DNA of 64,000 nt from Porphyrobacter sp. AAP60 (GCF_001296025.1 NZ_LJHV01000001.1:1-64000); one strand, 5' to 3'. Shown: positions 17,574 to 27,313, counted from the stretch's first letter. Notes: generated from the letters alone by a model not told the origin. Made by a program: numbers and translations.

Positions 17574-19064
17574 TCAGTCCCTTGCATCGACGAAAGCCTG
17601 CACCGCCGCTGCGGCGCCTTCCTGCCGGATGAAGACGTAGCTGCGGGTTAGTTGTGCAACGAAATCTGCATCAGCCGGAAATGCGCTGCCAAAGATGGCA
17701 TTGTTCGCCAGCAGAGCCCGCACCTCGGCGGCAGGATCGCCCGCGGCATTTGCCAGCGCGCAAGCGGTTTCGGCGGCGAGCGGGTCATCGACGCTGTGGC
17801 GGGCGCCCGCGTCATTCACCCCAGCCTGCCAGCGCATCCACCCTGCCAACGCCAGCGTTAACGCGGGTGGCACCGCGCGACCGGCGCGCCGAATTTCGAG
17901 GATCGTCTGAAGCCAGCGCTGCGGCAGCTTCTGGCTCCCATCCATCGCAATCTGGTTGGTCCGGTGCATCAACGCGCCATTGGCGAAGCGTGTGCGCAAT
18001 TGCGCCCGGTAGGCGGCGGGATCGAAGCCATCCACCGGAGCGAGTGTCGCCCCGGCCTCGTCCCACAGCGCCTCGATCAACGCCGCAAAGCCGGGCGCGG
18101 CCATCGCCTGATGAACATGGGCATATCCCGCCAGCCCCCCGAGGTAAGCGATGGCAGAGTGTGCACCGTTTAGCAGCCGCAGCTTGGCTTTTTCCCATCC
18201 GGCGACATCGCGGGTGAACTGCGCGCCGACTTCATCGAGCGGTGGACGGCGATTGCAGAACCAGTCTTCGACCACCCACTGGGAAAAAGGCTCGGTCTTG
18301 ACCAGCGCCTCGTCCCGCCAGCCAGTCGCGCTTTCGAAATTGTCGAGGTCATCAGGTGTCGTCGCGGGCACGATGCGGTCGACCATCGAGGAAGGGAAGG
18401 CGACTTCGCGCGCGATCCATGCCGCCAATGCAGGATCGACTGCTTCGGCCAGGGCAAGCACGGCGGCGCGGGTGCGCTGGCCGTTTTCCGGCAGGTTGTC
18501 GCAACTTAGCACGGTGAAGGGGGCGACCCCTGCCATACGGCGCGCTGCAAGGCCTGCCACCAGAAAGCCAGGCGCGGTCTGCGGCGAGGCGAGGTTGGCA
18601 ATGTCGGCGGCGACCGCGGGATCATCGGCCCGCAGCGCGCCGGTGGCGGGATCGAGGCAATAGCCCTTCTCGGTCACGGTCAGCGTTACCAGCGCCACCG
18701 CCGGATCGGCCAGCGCCCGCACCAGCGCCTGCGGATCGTCCGGGGCGACCAGCACATCGCGCACCGATCCCGCCACCTGCGGGCGTTCCTCGGCCCCGTC
18801 ACGCACCAGCACAGTGAACAGCCCGTCTTGCGGGTTCATTGCTTGCGCCACCGCAGGCGAGCGCAGGCTTGCGCCCCGGATCATCCAGCCGCAATGCCCC
18901 GCCGCAAGCAGCGCATCGAAGAACACCGCCTGATGCGCACGGTGGAAGGCCCCGATGCCCAGATGAACAACCCCGCAAGGCTGGTCGCGATCATAGGCAG
19001 GCCTCGCCCAGTCGGCGGGCAGATCGGCAAGCGCAGCGCTCGAGAGGCGGGTCGCATGGTTCAT
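17574..19064 (-). CDS. uxuB: D-mannonate oxidoreductase / fructuronate reductase
   Basis: A 496-residue long-chain mannitol-dehydrogenase family enzyme that reduces D-fructuronate to D-mannonate with NADH. The nucleotide-binding opening GVVHLGIGAFHRAHQAVFFD is the family signature, and the KLRLLNGAHSAIAYLG block carries the conserved Lys and the Asn/His catalytic residues. Its ATG overlaps the uxaC stop by 4 bp (ATGA), so the two are coupled. Mannitol or arabinitol dehydrogenase is the alternative on sequence alone, but the flanking uxaC and manD make fructuronate reductase by far the best reading. Confidence 0.92.
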   Translation of the reverse strand: MNHATRLSSAALADLPADWARPAYDRDQPCGVVHLGIGAFHRAHQAVFFDALLAAGHCGWMIRGASLRSPAVAQAMNPQDGLFTVLVRDGAEERPQVAGSVRDVLVAPDDPQALVRALADPAVALVTLTVTEKGYCLDPATGALRADDPAVAADIANLASPQTAPGFLVAGLAARRMAGVAPFTVLSCDNLPENGQRTRAAVLALAEAVDPALAAWIAREVAFPSSMVDRIVPATTPDDLDNFESATGWRDEALVKTEPFSQWVVEDWFCNRRPPLDEVGAQFTRDVAGWEKAKLRLLNGAHSAIAYLGGLAGYAHVHQAMAAPGFAALIEALWDEAGATLAPVDGFDPAAYRAQLRTRFANGALMHRTNQIAMDGSQKLPQRWLQTILEIRRAGRAVPPALTLALAGWMRWQAGVNDAGARHSVDDPLAAETACALANAAGDPAAEVRALLANNAIFGSAFPADADFVAQLTRSYVFIRQEGAAAAVQAFVDARD

Positions 19065-20488
19065 GTGTCGAGGCGATAGGCCGCCTTGGCGAGGTTATAG
19101 GCGAGGTCCTGTGCGACCTGGTGTGCATCGTCCTCCCGCATCCGGTGCTCGGCCACCAATCGCGCCAGAAACCCGCAATCCATCCGCCGCGCGACATCAT
19201 GCCGCGCCGGGATCGACAGGAAAGCGCGGGTGTCGTCGTTGAAGCCGACGGTATTGTAGAAGCCCGCCGTCTCGGTGGTGTTCTCGCGGAACCTGCGCAT
19301 CCCTTCGGGGCTGTCATGGAACCACCACGCCGGGCCAAGCTTCAGCGCCGGATAATGCCCGGCGAGCGGGGCCAGCTCGCGCGCATAGGTGCTTTCGTCG
19401 AGCGTGAACACGATCACGCTGAGGCGCCGGTCATTGCCGTAACGCGATAGCAGCGGACGCAGAGCGGCGACGTAATCGATGCGGGTCGGGATGTCCGCGC
19501 CTTTGTCACGCCCGAAGCGGGCGAAAACTTGCGCGTTGTGGTTGCGCGAGGATCCGGGGTGGATCTGCATCACCAGCCCGTCCTCAAGGCTCATCCGCGC
19601 CATTTCGGTCAGCATATGCCCCCGGAACGTCTCGGCCTCCTGCGGGGAGCACTGTCCTGCCAGCACGCGGGCGAACAGCGCCTCAGCCTCGGCGCGGGGC
19701 AGGTCGGCGGTGGTGGCGGTGGGGTGGCCGTGATCGGTCGAGGTCGCACCGTGGGCCTTGAAAAAGGCGCGGCGGTCGATCAGCGCGTCGAGGTATCCCT
19801 GATACGTCCCCGCATCGCAGCCGGTGTTGGCGCCCAGCTTCGCGACATTGGCGGCAAAACCCTCATATTCGGGATCGAGCACATTGTCTGGCCGGAAGGT
19901 CGTGATAACTTTCCGGCCCCAGCCATCGGCCCGCAATTTCGCATGATGCACAAGCGGGTCGAGCGGGTCTTCGGTGGTGGCGATGACCTCGATATTGAAG
20001 CGGTCGAACAGCGCGCGCGGGCGGAAATCGTCCTGCTGCAAACTGGCGTCGATCACGTCGTAATAGTGATCGGCTGTTGCTGTGCTGAGCGTTTCTTCAA
20101 GCCCGAACACCTCGGAATAGACCCAGTCGTGCCACATCCGGGACGGCGTGCCGTGGAACAGGTGGTAGTTTGCCGCGAACAGCCGCCACACCTTGCGCGG
20201 ATCGGTTTCGGTTGGCGGGCCTTCCGCTCCGGGCTGCATTGGCACCCCCAGCGTCTCAAGCCGGATGCCTTGGCTGTAGAGCATCCGGAAAACATAGTGA
20301 TCGGGAGTGATCAGCAACGCCGCCGGATTGGGGAAAGGCGCGTTATCTGCAAACCACGAAGGATCGGTGTGGCCGTGCGGGCTGATGATCGGCAGGCCGC
20401 GCACCCCTGTATAAAGCCGCCGTGCAACCGCGCGGGTCGCAGGATCTGCCGGAAACAGCCGGTCCTCGTGCAGTTCGAGCCTAGCCAC
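19061..20488 (-). CDS. uxaC: Glucuronate isomerase
   Basis: A 475-residue UxaC-type isomerase (amidohydrolase superfamily) converting D-glucuronate to D-fructuronate, and galacturonate to tagaturonate. The N-terminal LHEDRLFPADPATRAVARRLY leads to the metal motif SPHGHTD, and the C-terminal half keeps RMDCGFLARLVAEHRM. The start is taken as GTG 20488 (VARLELHEDRLF), because GGGAG lies about 11 bases upstream and this matches the family N-terminus; an upstream TTG at 20518 is less likely. It is the first enzyme of the operon, about 93 bp after the transporter. A 30-codon frame (MTELPDIQDTSVPK...) overlaps its start and may couple translation. Confidence 0.93.
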   Translation of the reverse strand: MARLELHEDRLFPADPATRAVARRLYTGVRGLPIISPHGHTDPSWFADNAPFPNPAALLITPDHYVFRMLYSQGIRLETLGVPMQPGAEGPPTETDPRKVWRLFAANYHLFHGTPSRMWHDWVYSEVFGLEETLSTATADHYYDVIDASLQQDDFRPRALFDRFNIEVIATTEDPLDPLVHHAKLRADGWGRKVITTFRPDNVLDPEYEGFAANVAKLGANTGCDAGTYQGYLDALIDRRAFFKAHGATSTDHGHPTATTADLPRAEAEALFARVLAGQCSPQEAETFRGHMLTEMARMSLEDGLVMQIHPGSSRNHNAQVFARFGRDKGADIPTRIDYVAALRPLLSRYGNDRRLSVIVFTLDESTYARELAPLAGHYPALKLGPAWWFHDSPEGMRRFRENTTETAGFYNTVGFNDDTRAFLSIPARHDVARRMDCGFLARLVAEHRMREDDAHQVAQDLAYNLAKAAYRLDT

Positions 20489-20581
20489 TTCGATCAATCT
20501 CCCGGCTTGATTCCGCAAAGCTCACCACAGATTTCGGCACGGATGTGTCCTGAATGTCCGGCAGTTCGGTCATGCCAATTC

Positions 20582-21907
20582 CTATCGCATGCGCGCAGGA
20601 GCCATTTTGGGCACCAGTATCTGGATGATCACGAAGGCAATGATGTAGCCCAGCCCCGCATAGATCACGATCGGCACATAGGAACCGGTGAGTTCCAGCG
20701 TCCAGCCCGTCGCCTGTGCGATCAGGATCCCGCCGACGGCGCCCGCCGCGCCGCCCATTCCGGCGATCGTGGCCACCGCCCGGCGCGGATACATGTCGGC
20801 AATCATCGTAAAGATGTTCGAACTGAAGGCCTGATGCGCAGCCGTCCCCAAACCGATCAGCAGAACTGCCATCCAAGGTTCGGGAACGCTGGCGACCGTT
20901 ACCATCGGCAGGGCGCAAAGCGCGGCAATGAACAGCGTCGTCTTGCGCGCGCGGTTCACCGACCAGCCGCGACCCACCAGGTGCGAGGAAAACCATCCCC
21001 CCGCTATCGAGCCGATATCGGCGAGCAGATAGACCCCGATCAGCGCAGGGCCGATGGTGGCAAGGATCCCGCTCTCACCCTTCGGAAACAGCTCCATCCC
21101 TTGTGTCTTCGCAAGAAAATCGGGCAGCCAGAACAGGAACAGATACCAGACGGGATCGGTGAAGAACTTGCCGCAGATGAAAAACCACGCCTGGCGCTGG
21201 CGGAGTGCGTCTTTCCAGCCGAGCGGCTCGCCCGCCGCATCTTCTCCGTCCTGGTTGATCCAGACGCGCTCCCCGTCGGTCAGCTGCGTGTGATCGGCCG
21301 GCTGGCGGAAAAAGCGGAGCCACGCCCATAGCACCACGAAGCCGAGCAGACCGGTCACCAGAAACGCAGCCCGCCAGCCGTACAGACCGGCAATCCCGAT
21401 GGCGATGATCGGGGTCAGCAGCACCCCGACATTGGCCCCGGCATTGAGAAAGCCGACACCAAGCGCCCGCTCGCGTTTCGGAAACCATTCGGCGATGGAT
21501 TTGACCGCGCCGGGATAGGCTGCACTTTCGGCAATGCCGAGCGCGACGCGGGCAAGGATGAAGCCCAGCACGCTGCTCGCCGCAGCGTGGAAGCTTGCTG
21601 CCAAGCTCCAAAGCGCGATGGCGATGGCCATGCCCTTGCGGGTGCCGATCCGGTCGAGCCAGCGCCCGACCACCAGCAGTCCGATACCGTAGCTGGCCTG
21701 AAACGCGGTGACGACATTGCCGTAGTCAACCTCGCTCCAGCCGAGATCATCTTCGATTACCGGTTTGAGCACCCCGATGATCTGGCGGTCGATGTAATTG
21801 ATGGTGATGACAAAGAAGAGCAGCGCGCAGATGCCCCAGCGGTACCTGCCGACTGGCTTCTCCAATGGCGATGGCGCGTTTGCCCCAACGTGTGACGATG
21901 TGATCAC
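20582..21907 (-). CDS. MFS hexuronate transporter (ExuT-like)
   Basis: A 441-residue, 12-helix major facilitator of the anion:cation symporter (ACS) family. It opens with RYRWGICALLFFVITINYIDRQIIGVLKPVI, typical of ExuT-type hexuronate symporters, and has the loop 2-3 motif GRWLDRIGTRKG and the matching second-half loop. Helices 6 and 7 are separated by a cytoplasmic loop with WKDALRQRQAWFF. It begins at GTG 21907 and is the first gene of the uronate operon, so glucuronate (and perhaps galacturonate) is the inferred cargo. A putative LacI-type operator lies 54-67 bp upstream. Confidence 0.88.
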   Translation of the reverse strand: MITSSHVGANAPSPLEKPVGRYRWGICALLFFVITINYIDRQIIGVLKPVIEDDLGWSEVDYGNVVTAFQASYGIGLLVVGRWLDRIGTRKGMAIAIALWSLAASFHAAASSVLGFILARVALGIAESAAYPGAVKSIAEWFPKRERALGVGFLNAGANVGVLLTPIIAIGIAGLYGWRAAFLVTGLLGFVVLWAWLRFFRQPADHTQLTDGERVWINQDGEDAAGEPLGWKDALRQRQAWFFICGKFFTDPVWYLFLFWLPDFLAKTQGMELFPKGESGILATIGPALIGVYLLADIGSIAGGWFSSHLVGRGWSVNRARKTTLFIAALCALPMVTVASVPEPWMAVLLIGLGTAAHQAFSSNIFTMIADMYPRRAVATIAGMGGAAGAVGGILIAQATGWTLELTGSYVPIVIYAGLGYIIAFVIIQILVPKMAPARMR

Positions 21908-21960
21908 GCGCGGTGCCCTCGGCCTTTACAAATATGGTTCACCCCAACCCCCCTTGATTT

Positions 21961-21974
21961 TGTTAGCGCTATCT
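21961..21974 (-). promoter_or_regulatory. Putative LacI/XylR-type operator upstream of the uronate operon
   Basis: TGTTAGCGCTATCT contains the palindromic core TAGCGCTA. It lies between the GH31 gene end and the exuT start, the only place for the uronate operon promoter. The sequence resembles the XylR operator of Caulobacter crescentus as I recall it (TGTTAGCGCTACCA). No LacI-family gene is in the window, so the regulator would be encoded elsewhere. Confidence 0.5.
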
Positions 21975-22025
21975 TTTCCTTGCGGACGACCCCGCAAATG
22001 CGAGCATCGACAAGTGGCAGGCTGG

Positions 22026-24833
22026 CTAGAACTTCAGCGTGACTGCTTCGCCCGAGTAAGTAAGGCTACGTCCGTCGCGCAGATCGAAGACCTCGCCCCG
22101 GCTGTGTCCTTCGTGCAGAACAATAGTGAGCGACCGGCTCTGCGCCATCCCGGGAAAACTTCCCTCCCGCGCGCCGATCGACAGCGTGCGGCTCGCATCG
22201 TTCCAGCTTAGCGGAACCCGGACAAATGCGCCGCGTGTATATCCCATGTCCGTGCCCTCGTCCTCGTAGAGCGTGAAGCCGCCGTCAGCTCCGGCAAATA
22301 CGTGCAGGGTGAGCGAGCCTTGCGGATTCTCGCCCGTCCATTGCACATCCGGCCCGGCCGGGATGATCGCCCCGGCGCGCACGTAAAGCGGCATCCGTTC
22401 GCGCGGAGCGTCGGCCACAACTTCCTGCCCGCCTGTCAGCTTCACCCCGGTCAGCGCATCGAACCAATCGCTGCCATGCGGCAGATAGACCTTGCGCGTC
22501 CGGCTTTCGAACTGCGTCACAGGTGCCGCCATGAGCGATGGACCGAACAGGTATTGATCATCGATCACCCAGACCTTCCGGTCCGCTTCGAAATCCATCA
22601 CCAGCGGGCGCATGATCGTACCATCGTCGAAATGCGTCCCGGCCGCGACCGTGTAGAGATAGGGCATCAGGCGATAGCGCAGGCGATGGTAATGCAGCAG
22701 CCCTTCGCGCATCGCGGGATCGCCTTCGCTGACCAGATAGGTCTCGCGCTGGGGAAACTCGCCGTGGCTGCGGAACAGCGGGGTGAAGGCGCCGAACTGG
22801 AACCAGCGCAGATAAAGCTCGCGCCATTCGGGCAGGTGAGCCGGATCCTGCTTGCTGAAGCGATCTTCCAGGGCAAAGCCGCCGATGTCGTGCGTCCAGT
22901 TAGGCACACCGGCAAGGCTAAGGTTGAGCCCGGCGCTGATCTGGTCGCGCAGATCGTCCCACCGGGCCGCCACATCGCCCGACCATAAGGCCGACGACGT
23001 GCGCTGGATTCCTCCGAAGCCGCTGCGGGTAAGGATAAAGGGGCGCGTGTCCGGCTGCGCTTGTCGCAATCCTTCGAACACGCCTTCGGCATGGACAAGT
23101 GGGTATGAATTGAAGATCGCCGCCCCCGTTGTGCCGGTCGTGGGCGAGGTCATCTGATATTTGCGCTCCTCCACCGACAGGTTGGAATGCCAATCCGGCT
23201 CGGTGGCATCCATCCACCACGCATCGAAGCCAAGCGGCAACAGCGTGTCCTTCATCTGCTGCCAGTAAAGCGCGCGGGCCTCGGGCAGATTGGGATCGTA
23301 GAAGGTGTTGAAATAGCCCTTCCCCACCCAGTCGCGCTGACCAGCGGTCAAGGGGCGCTCGTAGAGGAAGCCCTTCTCCCGCAGCGCCTTGCCGTGGGCG
23401 GTATCGGGATAGAACTTGGGCCAGACCGAGATCATCACCCGGCCATCAAGCGCCTTGACCGCATCGACCATCCCCTTGGGATCGGGAAAGCGCGCAGGAT
23501 CGAAGCAATGGCAGCCCCAGCTGTCTTCGGGCCAATAGAACCAGTCCTGCACGATATTGTCGATCGGGATCCGTTGGTCGCGATAGGTCTGCATCACCTC
23601 GACCAGTTCGGCCTGTGTGTTGTATCTCTGGCGCGACTGCCAGAAGCCGTAGGCCCAGCGGGGCATCATCGGAGCCTTCCCGGTCAGCCGCCGGTAACCG
23701 GCAATGGCCTGGTCCATGTCTGGCGCGGGTACGACGTAGTAGTCAATCGCGGTGCCTGCTTCACTGGCGAAGCTGACCGAGTGGCGGTCTTCGGCGGGCA
23801 GCGGCTCGGCGTGTTCGAGCGCGATGTAACCTTGGTTCGGCTCCCACTCGACGCGGAAGTTGACGGTCTGCCCCGGTTCGAAGTCGATCTCGAAATTGTG
23901 ATACCACGGGTTCCAGTTCTGCCGCCACCGGTCGAGCACCAGTTCACCGTCGACGAAGACTTTCGCATAGGACGAGGAGTAAAGCCGGAACTTGTGCGTG
24001 CCCGCTTGCTCGGACGCGAAGGTACCGGACCACACGACCCGCTGGGTCTGGACAGCGTTGCCTTGCGTGTTCTGACCTGTCGTCGCTGCGACCACCGCTG
24101 CCCTGGCCTCTTCGGGCCAGCGCGTCTGATCGCGCAGATATTGGTAATCGATTGTCCGCTCAAGGCGGTCCAGCACCTGTTGTTCACCCAGATAATACTG
24201 CGCGCGCCAATCCAGCGTGAGCTTCTCATAGGGCGCGGGATCACCCACCCGGGTGATCGAGGCATTGTCCCACAGGATGCCATAGCCCCTCGTCGACACC
24301 AGATAGGGCACTGTAATCGCCATGTTGTGCTGAGCGAGTTCGAGATCCTCGCCATTGTAATTCATCTGGCGGTTCTGGTGCTGGCCGAGGCCGAAGAGCC
24401 CTTCCGTGGTGCCACGATTGAACTGGACGCGGGTGGCAAGCCATTGCTGCCCCTCGATCGTCACCGGCGCGATTGTCCGCGCAGGCGTGTGTTCGTCGAG
24501 CAACACCACGCCAGCGGAATCGAACATGGTCACGCGGCCATCCGTCAAGCCCACTGCGGCCGATCCCTTGGGCGTGACGAGGTATGCGACATCGCCCTCG
24601 CGCCGGAAGTCCGGCTTGCCATCCGCCTCGGCCACCACCATCGCGGTCGAGCGGCCATCCGGAAGGTCGGTAGCGACAGTTACCCGGAAGGTACCGTCGG
24701 CATGAGCGAGGACCCGAACCTGATCGCCCGTGTCGGTCGTCACTACCATGCCGTGTGGCACCTGTCTGACCTCTCCGGCAAGGGCTGCTGCGCTGAGGGT
24801 CGCCGCAAGTGTCAGGGCCACCAGCCTCAGCAT
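22026..24833 (-). CDS. GH31 alpha-xylosidase with PA14 domain, secreted
   Basis: A 935-residue glycoside hydrolase family 31 protein. There is a signal peptide (MLRLVALTLAATLSAAALAG), an N-terminal beta-sandwich, a PA14 domain at about 265-345 (WSGTFASEQAGTHKFRLYSSSYAKVFVDG), then the barrel. The nucleophile is Asp542 in WWMDATEPD and the acid/base is Asp620 in WSGDVAARWDD. PA14-containing GH31 enzymes such as Cellvibrio Xyl31A are alpha-xylosidases acting on xyloglucan oligosaccharides, so this is the inferred activity; alpha-glucosidase is the alternative. Its ATG shares one base with the GH3 stop (TGATG), so the two are coupled. A longer in-frame reading into the GH3 gene is spurious. Confidence 0.93.
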   Translation of the reverse strand: MLRLVALTLAATLSAAALAGEVRQVPHGMVVTTDTGDQVRVLAHADGTFRVTVATDLPDGRSTAMVVAEADGKPDFRREGDVAYLVTPKGSAAVGLTDGRVTMFDSAGVVLLDEHTPARTIAPVTIEGQQWLATRVQFNRGTTEGLFGLGQHQNRQMNYNGEDLELAQHNMAITVPYLVSTRGYGILWDNASITRVGDPAPYEKLTLDWRAQYYLGEQQVLDRLERTIDYQYLRDQTRWPEEARAAVVAATTGQNTQGNAVQTQRVVWSGTFASEQAGTHKFRLYSSSYAKVFVDGELVLDRWRQNWNPWYHNFEIDFEPGQTVNFRVEWEPNQGYIALEHAEPLPAEDRHSVSFASEAGTAIDYYVVPAPDMDQAIAGYRRLTGKAPMMPRWAYGFWQSRQRYNTQAELVEVMQTYRDQRIPIDNIVQDWFYWPEDSWGCHCFDPARFPDPKGMVDAVKALDGRVMISVWPKFYPDTAHGKALREKGFLYERPLTAGQRDWVGKGYFNTFYDPNLPEARALYWQQMKDTLLPLGFDAWWMDATEPDWHSNLSVEERKYQMTSPTTGTTGAAIFNSYPLVHAEGVFEGLRQAQPDTRPFILTRSGFGGIQRTSSALWSGDVAARWDDLRDQISAGLNLSLAGVPNWTHDIGGFALEDRFSKQDPAHLPEWRELYLRWFQFGAFTPLFRSHGEFPQRETYLVSEGDPAMREGLLHYHRLRYRLMPYLYTVAAGTHFDDGTIMRPLVMDFEADRKVWVIDDQYLFGPSLMAAPVTQFESRTRKVYLPHGSDWFDALTGVKLTGGQEVVADAPRERMPLYVRAGAIIPAGPDVQWTGENPQGSLTLHVFAGADGGFTLYEDEGTDMGYTRGAFVRVPLSWNDASRTLSIGAREGSFPGMAQSRSLTIVLHEGHSRGEVFDLRDGRSLTYSGEAVTLKF

Positions 24834-27166
24834 CACTCGCCGCCTTCGATCTGGATACGGGTGGCAATAGCCGCAGGCGCGATGCTGCCCTTGGCGGAAC
24901 CGACGATCTCGAACGATGCCCGTGCGCGAATGGCGTCCGATGCGCTTCCGATCATCAGGTCGATGGCGCCCGGTTCGATCAACCAGCTGCCATCCCGGCT
25001 CCACAAAGCGAACTGGTCCGATGAGAGGGTAAATACCACCTCGCGCGTCTGCCCCGGTTGCAGCGTCACGCGGGAAAAGCCGCGCAATTGCATCACGGGG
25101 CGCGACACGCTGGCAACCGGATCGCGCATGTAAAGCTGCACCACCTCGTCGCCCGCGCGCGTTCCGGTGTTGGTGACGGGGACGGTCACGGTCACGCTGC
25201 CGCCATCGGCCGGAATGCGCGAGCTCGACAGAGTGGCCTCGCCATAATCGAAGGTGGTGTAGCTGAGGCCGTGGCCGAAAGCGTAAAGCGGCGTGATCGG
25301 CTGATCCATGTACCGCGCTGTGTCCTTGGACAAGTCGGGATCGGCAGGGCGCCCGCTGGGCAGGTGATCGTAGTGGACCGGCACCTGCCCGGTCGAGCGG
25401 GGATAGCTTGCGGGAAGTTTGCCCCCCGGATTGTTGCCACCCAGCAGCGTATTGACGATGGCAGGCCCGGCCTCGATCCCGAGCAGCCACGTCGCAAGCA
25501 CCGCGTCGGCTTGCCCGGCGATGTCCGGAACAGCGAGGGGGCGGCCGCCCATAAGCACCACCACCAGCGGCTTGCCAGTCGCCGCCAGCGCTTCGAACAA
25601 TTCCATCTGGCGGCCGGGCAGTTCAAGCGAGGACCGGCTGCGCGCCTCGCCCGACCAGTCGTAATCCTCGCCAATGGCAAGGACGATCACATCAGCGCCG
25701 CGCGCTGCAGCCACGGCTGCCTCGATCCCGCCCGGATCGTCAGACCGGCTATCTGCGCCCGGTGCATAGACCACGTCCGGATGCGCAGCTTCGAGCGCGG
25801 CGCGCAGCGTCACCACGTCCTCGACCTGCCCGCGCGCACGCCACGATCCAAGCTGCGACATCGGGTCATCCGCCAGCGCCCCGATCAGCGCGATTCGCCC
25901 TGTATCGCGTGCGAGGGGAAGCGTCCCGGCCTCGTTCTTGAGCAGCACGATAGAACGTTCGGCGATCAGCTGCGCGGCAGCGCGATGTTCGGGCGCGAGC
26001 ATGACTGCGGCTTCGCGCGCCGTGTCGTGATACTTGTAAGGATCGTCGAACAGGCCAAGGTCGCGCTTGACCGCGAGGATCCGCAACACCGCCTGATCGA
26101 GCAATGCTTCAAGTGCAGGGTCAGCGGCGATTGCAGCCTCGAGATCATCGGCATAGACGTCTGCGACCATGTCCATGTCGACGCTTGCCCTGAGCGCGAG
26201 CGCAGCCGCCTCCGAGCGGCTTGCCGCGACACCATGCGCCAGCAGTTCCTCGACCGCGCGCCAGTCGGACAAGAGCACCCCGTTCCACCCCCACTCTTCG
26301 CGCAGGATGGTACGTAGCAGCGCAGCGTTCGCGGTTGTGGGAACGCCGTCCACCGCGTTGAAGGCAGTCATATAGCTGGCCGACCCTGCCTCGGCAGCGG
26401 CGCGGAACGGGGGCAGATAGACCTCCTGCATCGCCCGTTCACCGATGTCGGCCCCGGCGTAGTCACGGCCCCCTTCGGCCGCGCCATAGGCACCGAAATG
26501 CTTCGTTCCGGCCATGATCGTATCTGCCGCAGAAAGACTTTCGCCCTGAAAGCCCCGCACCTGCGCCTCGGCCATTCTGCTGCCGAGATAGGCGTCCTCG
26601 CCTGCCCCTTCGACGATCCGCCCCCAACGCGGATCACGCGAGATGTCGACCATCGGCGCGAAGGTCCAGTGCAGACCGGCAGCGCTGGATTCGCGGGCGG
26701 CTATCACTGCATGTTCGCGGGCCGCCGCTGGATCCCAGCTTGCCGCCATCGCAATCGGGACGGGGAAGATCGTGCGATAGCCGTGGACGACATCCATTGC
26801 GAACAGCAGCGGGATGCCTAGCCGGCTTTCCTCGACCGCCACGCGCTGCAATTCCCGCAGCGGCTCTGCCCCGGCAACGTGCAGGTACGAGCCAACCTCG
26901 CCGCGGCGGACCTTTGCAAGTTCGTCCGGCCCCAACCGCGAATTGAGCGCCTTGGAGCGCCCACCCATGCGTTGCACGAGTTGCCCGATCTTTTCCTCGA
27001 TCGTCATGCGCGCGAGCAAGGATTCGATATCGGGCGATTGCGGTTTATCGGCTGACGCAGGTACGGAGGGGCCCGTTGCACGCGCGACCTGTTCGGCTTG
27101 CGCGCTAGCGGGGCCGATTGTTGCAGCAGCAACCAAGCATGATAGCGCTACCATTTTCAAGGTCAT
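24833..27166 (-). CDS. bglX: GH3 beta-glucosidase (BglX-like), secreted
   Basis: A 777-residue family 3 glycosidase with signal peptide (ending PASAQA). The layout is a TIM barrel (KIGQLVQRMGGRSK, DPRWGRIVEGAGEDAYLG, KHFGAYGAAEGGRDY), the nucleophile Asp301 in LLSDWRAV, an alpha/beta sandwich, and a C-terminal fibronectin-III-like domain (VTVPVTNTGTRAGDEVVQLYMRD). It should remove terminal beta-glucosyl (or xylosyl) units from oligosaccharides in the periplasm. An operator-like palindrome lies within codons 5-9. It is coupled to GH31, which suggests the pair dismantles xyloglucan fragments by alternate removal of xylose and glucose. Confidence 0.94.
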   Translation of the reverse strand: MTLKMVALSCLVAAATIGPASAQAEQVARATGPSVPASADKPQSPDIESLLARMTIEEKIGQLVQRMGGRSKALNSRLGPDELAKVRRGEVGSYLHVAGAEPLRELQRVAVEESRLGIPLLFAMDVVHGYRTIFPVPIAMAASWDPAAAREHAVIAARESSAAGLHWTFAPMVDISRDPRWGRIVEGAGEDAYLGSRMAEAQVRGFQGESLSAADTIMAGTKHFGAYGAAEGGRDYAGADIGERAMQEVYLPPFRAAAEAGSASYMTAFNAVDGVPTTANAALLRTILREEWGWNGVLLSDWRAVEELLAHGVAASRSEAAALALRASVDMDMVADVYADDLEAAIAADPALEALLDQAVLRILAVKRDLGLFDDPYKYHDTAREAAVMLAPEHRAAAQLIAERSIVLLKNEAGTLPLARDTGRIALIGALADDPMSQLGSWRARGQVEDVVTLRAALEAAHPDVVYAPGADSRSDDPGGIEAAVAAARGADVIVLAIGEDYDWSGEARSRSSLELPGRQMELFEALAATGKPLVVVLMGGRPLAVPDIAGQADAVLATWLLGIEAGPAIVNTLLGGNNPGGKLPASYPRSTGQVPVHYDHLPSGRPADPDLSKDTARYMDQPITPLYAFGHGLSYTTFDYGEATLSSSRIPADGGSVTVTVPVTNTGTRAGDEVVQLYMRDPVASVSRPVMQLRGFSRVTLQPGQTREVVFTLSSDQFALWSRDGSWLIEPGAIDLMIGSASDAIRARASFEIVGSAKGSIAPAAIATRIQIEGGE
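27140..27153 (-). promoter_or_regulatory. Operator-like palindrome inside the start of the GH3 gene
   Basis: TGATAGCGCTACCA shares the TAGCGCTA core with the site at 21961 and begins 13 bases inside the coding sequence. It matches the recalled Caulobacter XylR operator at 13 of 14 positions. Binding here would block transcription just past the promoter. The codons (MVALSC) are ordinary signal-peptide codons, so chance remains possible. Confidence 0.4.
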
Positions 27167-27313
27167 ATCTGGTTTGTTCCCCGCCCTTTTACCGCACCTT
27201 CCTCGTCCGGAGATGCATTTTCATGCAAGTTAAAAGGGGTTGCAAAAAGACGCAAGCGTCCGCGAGGATCGATAGACGGGCACCTTACCTACCTGAGTCG
27301 AATTTGCCGTCTG

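Noticed and set aside
24834-25490. Extended N-terminus of the GH31 gene reaching into the GH3 gene
   Set aside because: The extra 219 residues are Arg/Gly-rich frame shadow. A clear signal peptide starts at 24833, exactly coupled to the GH3 stop.
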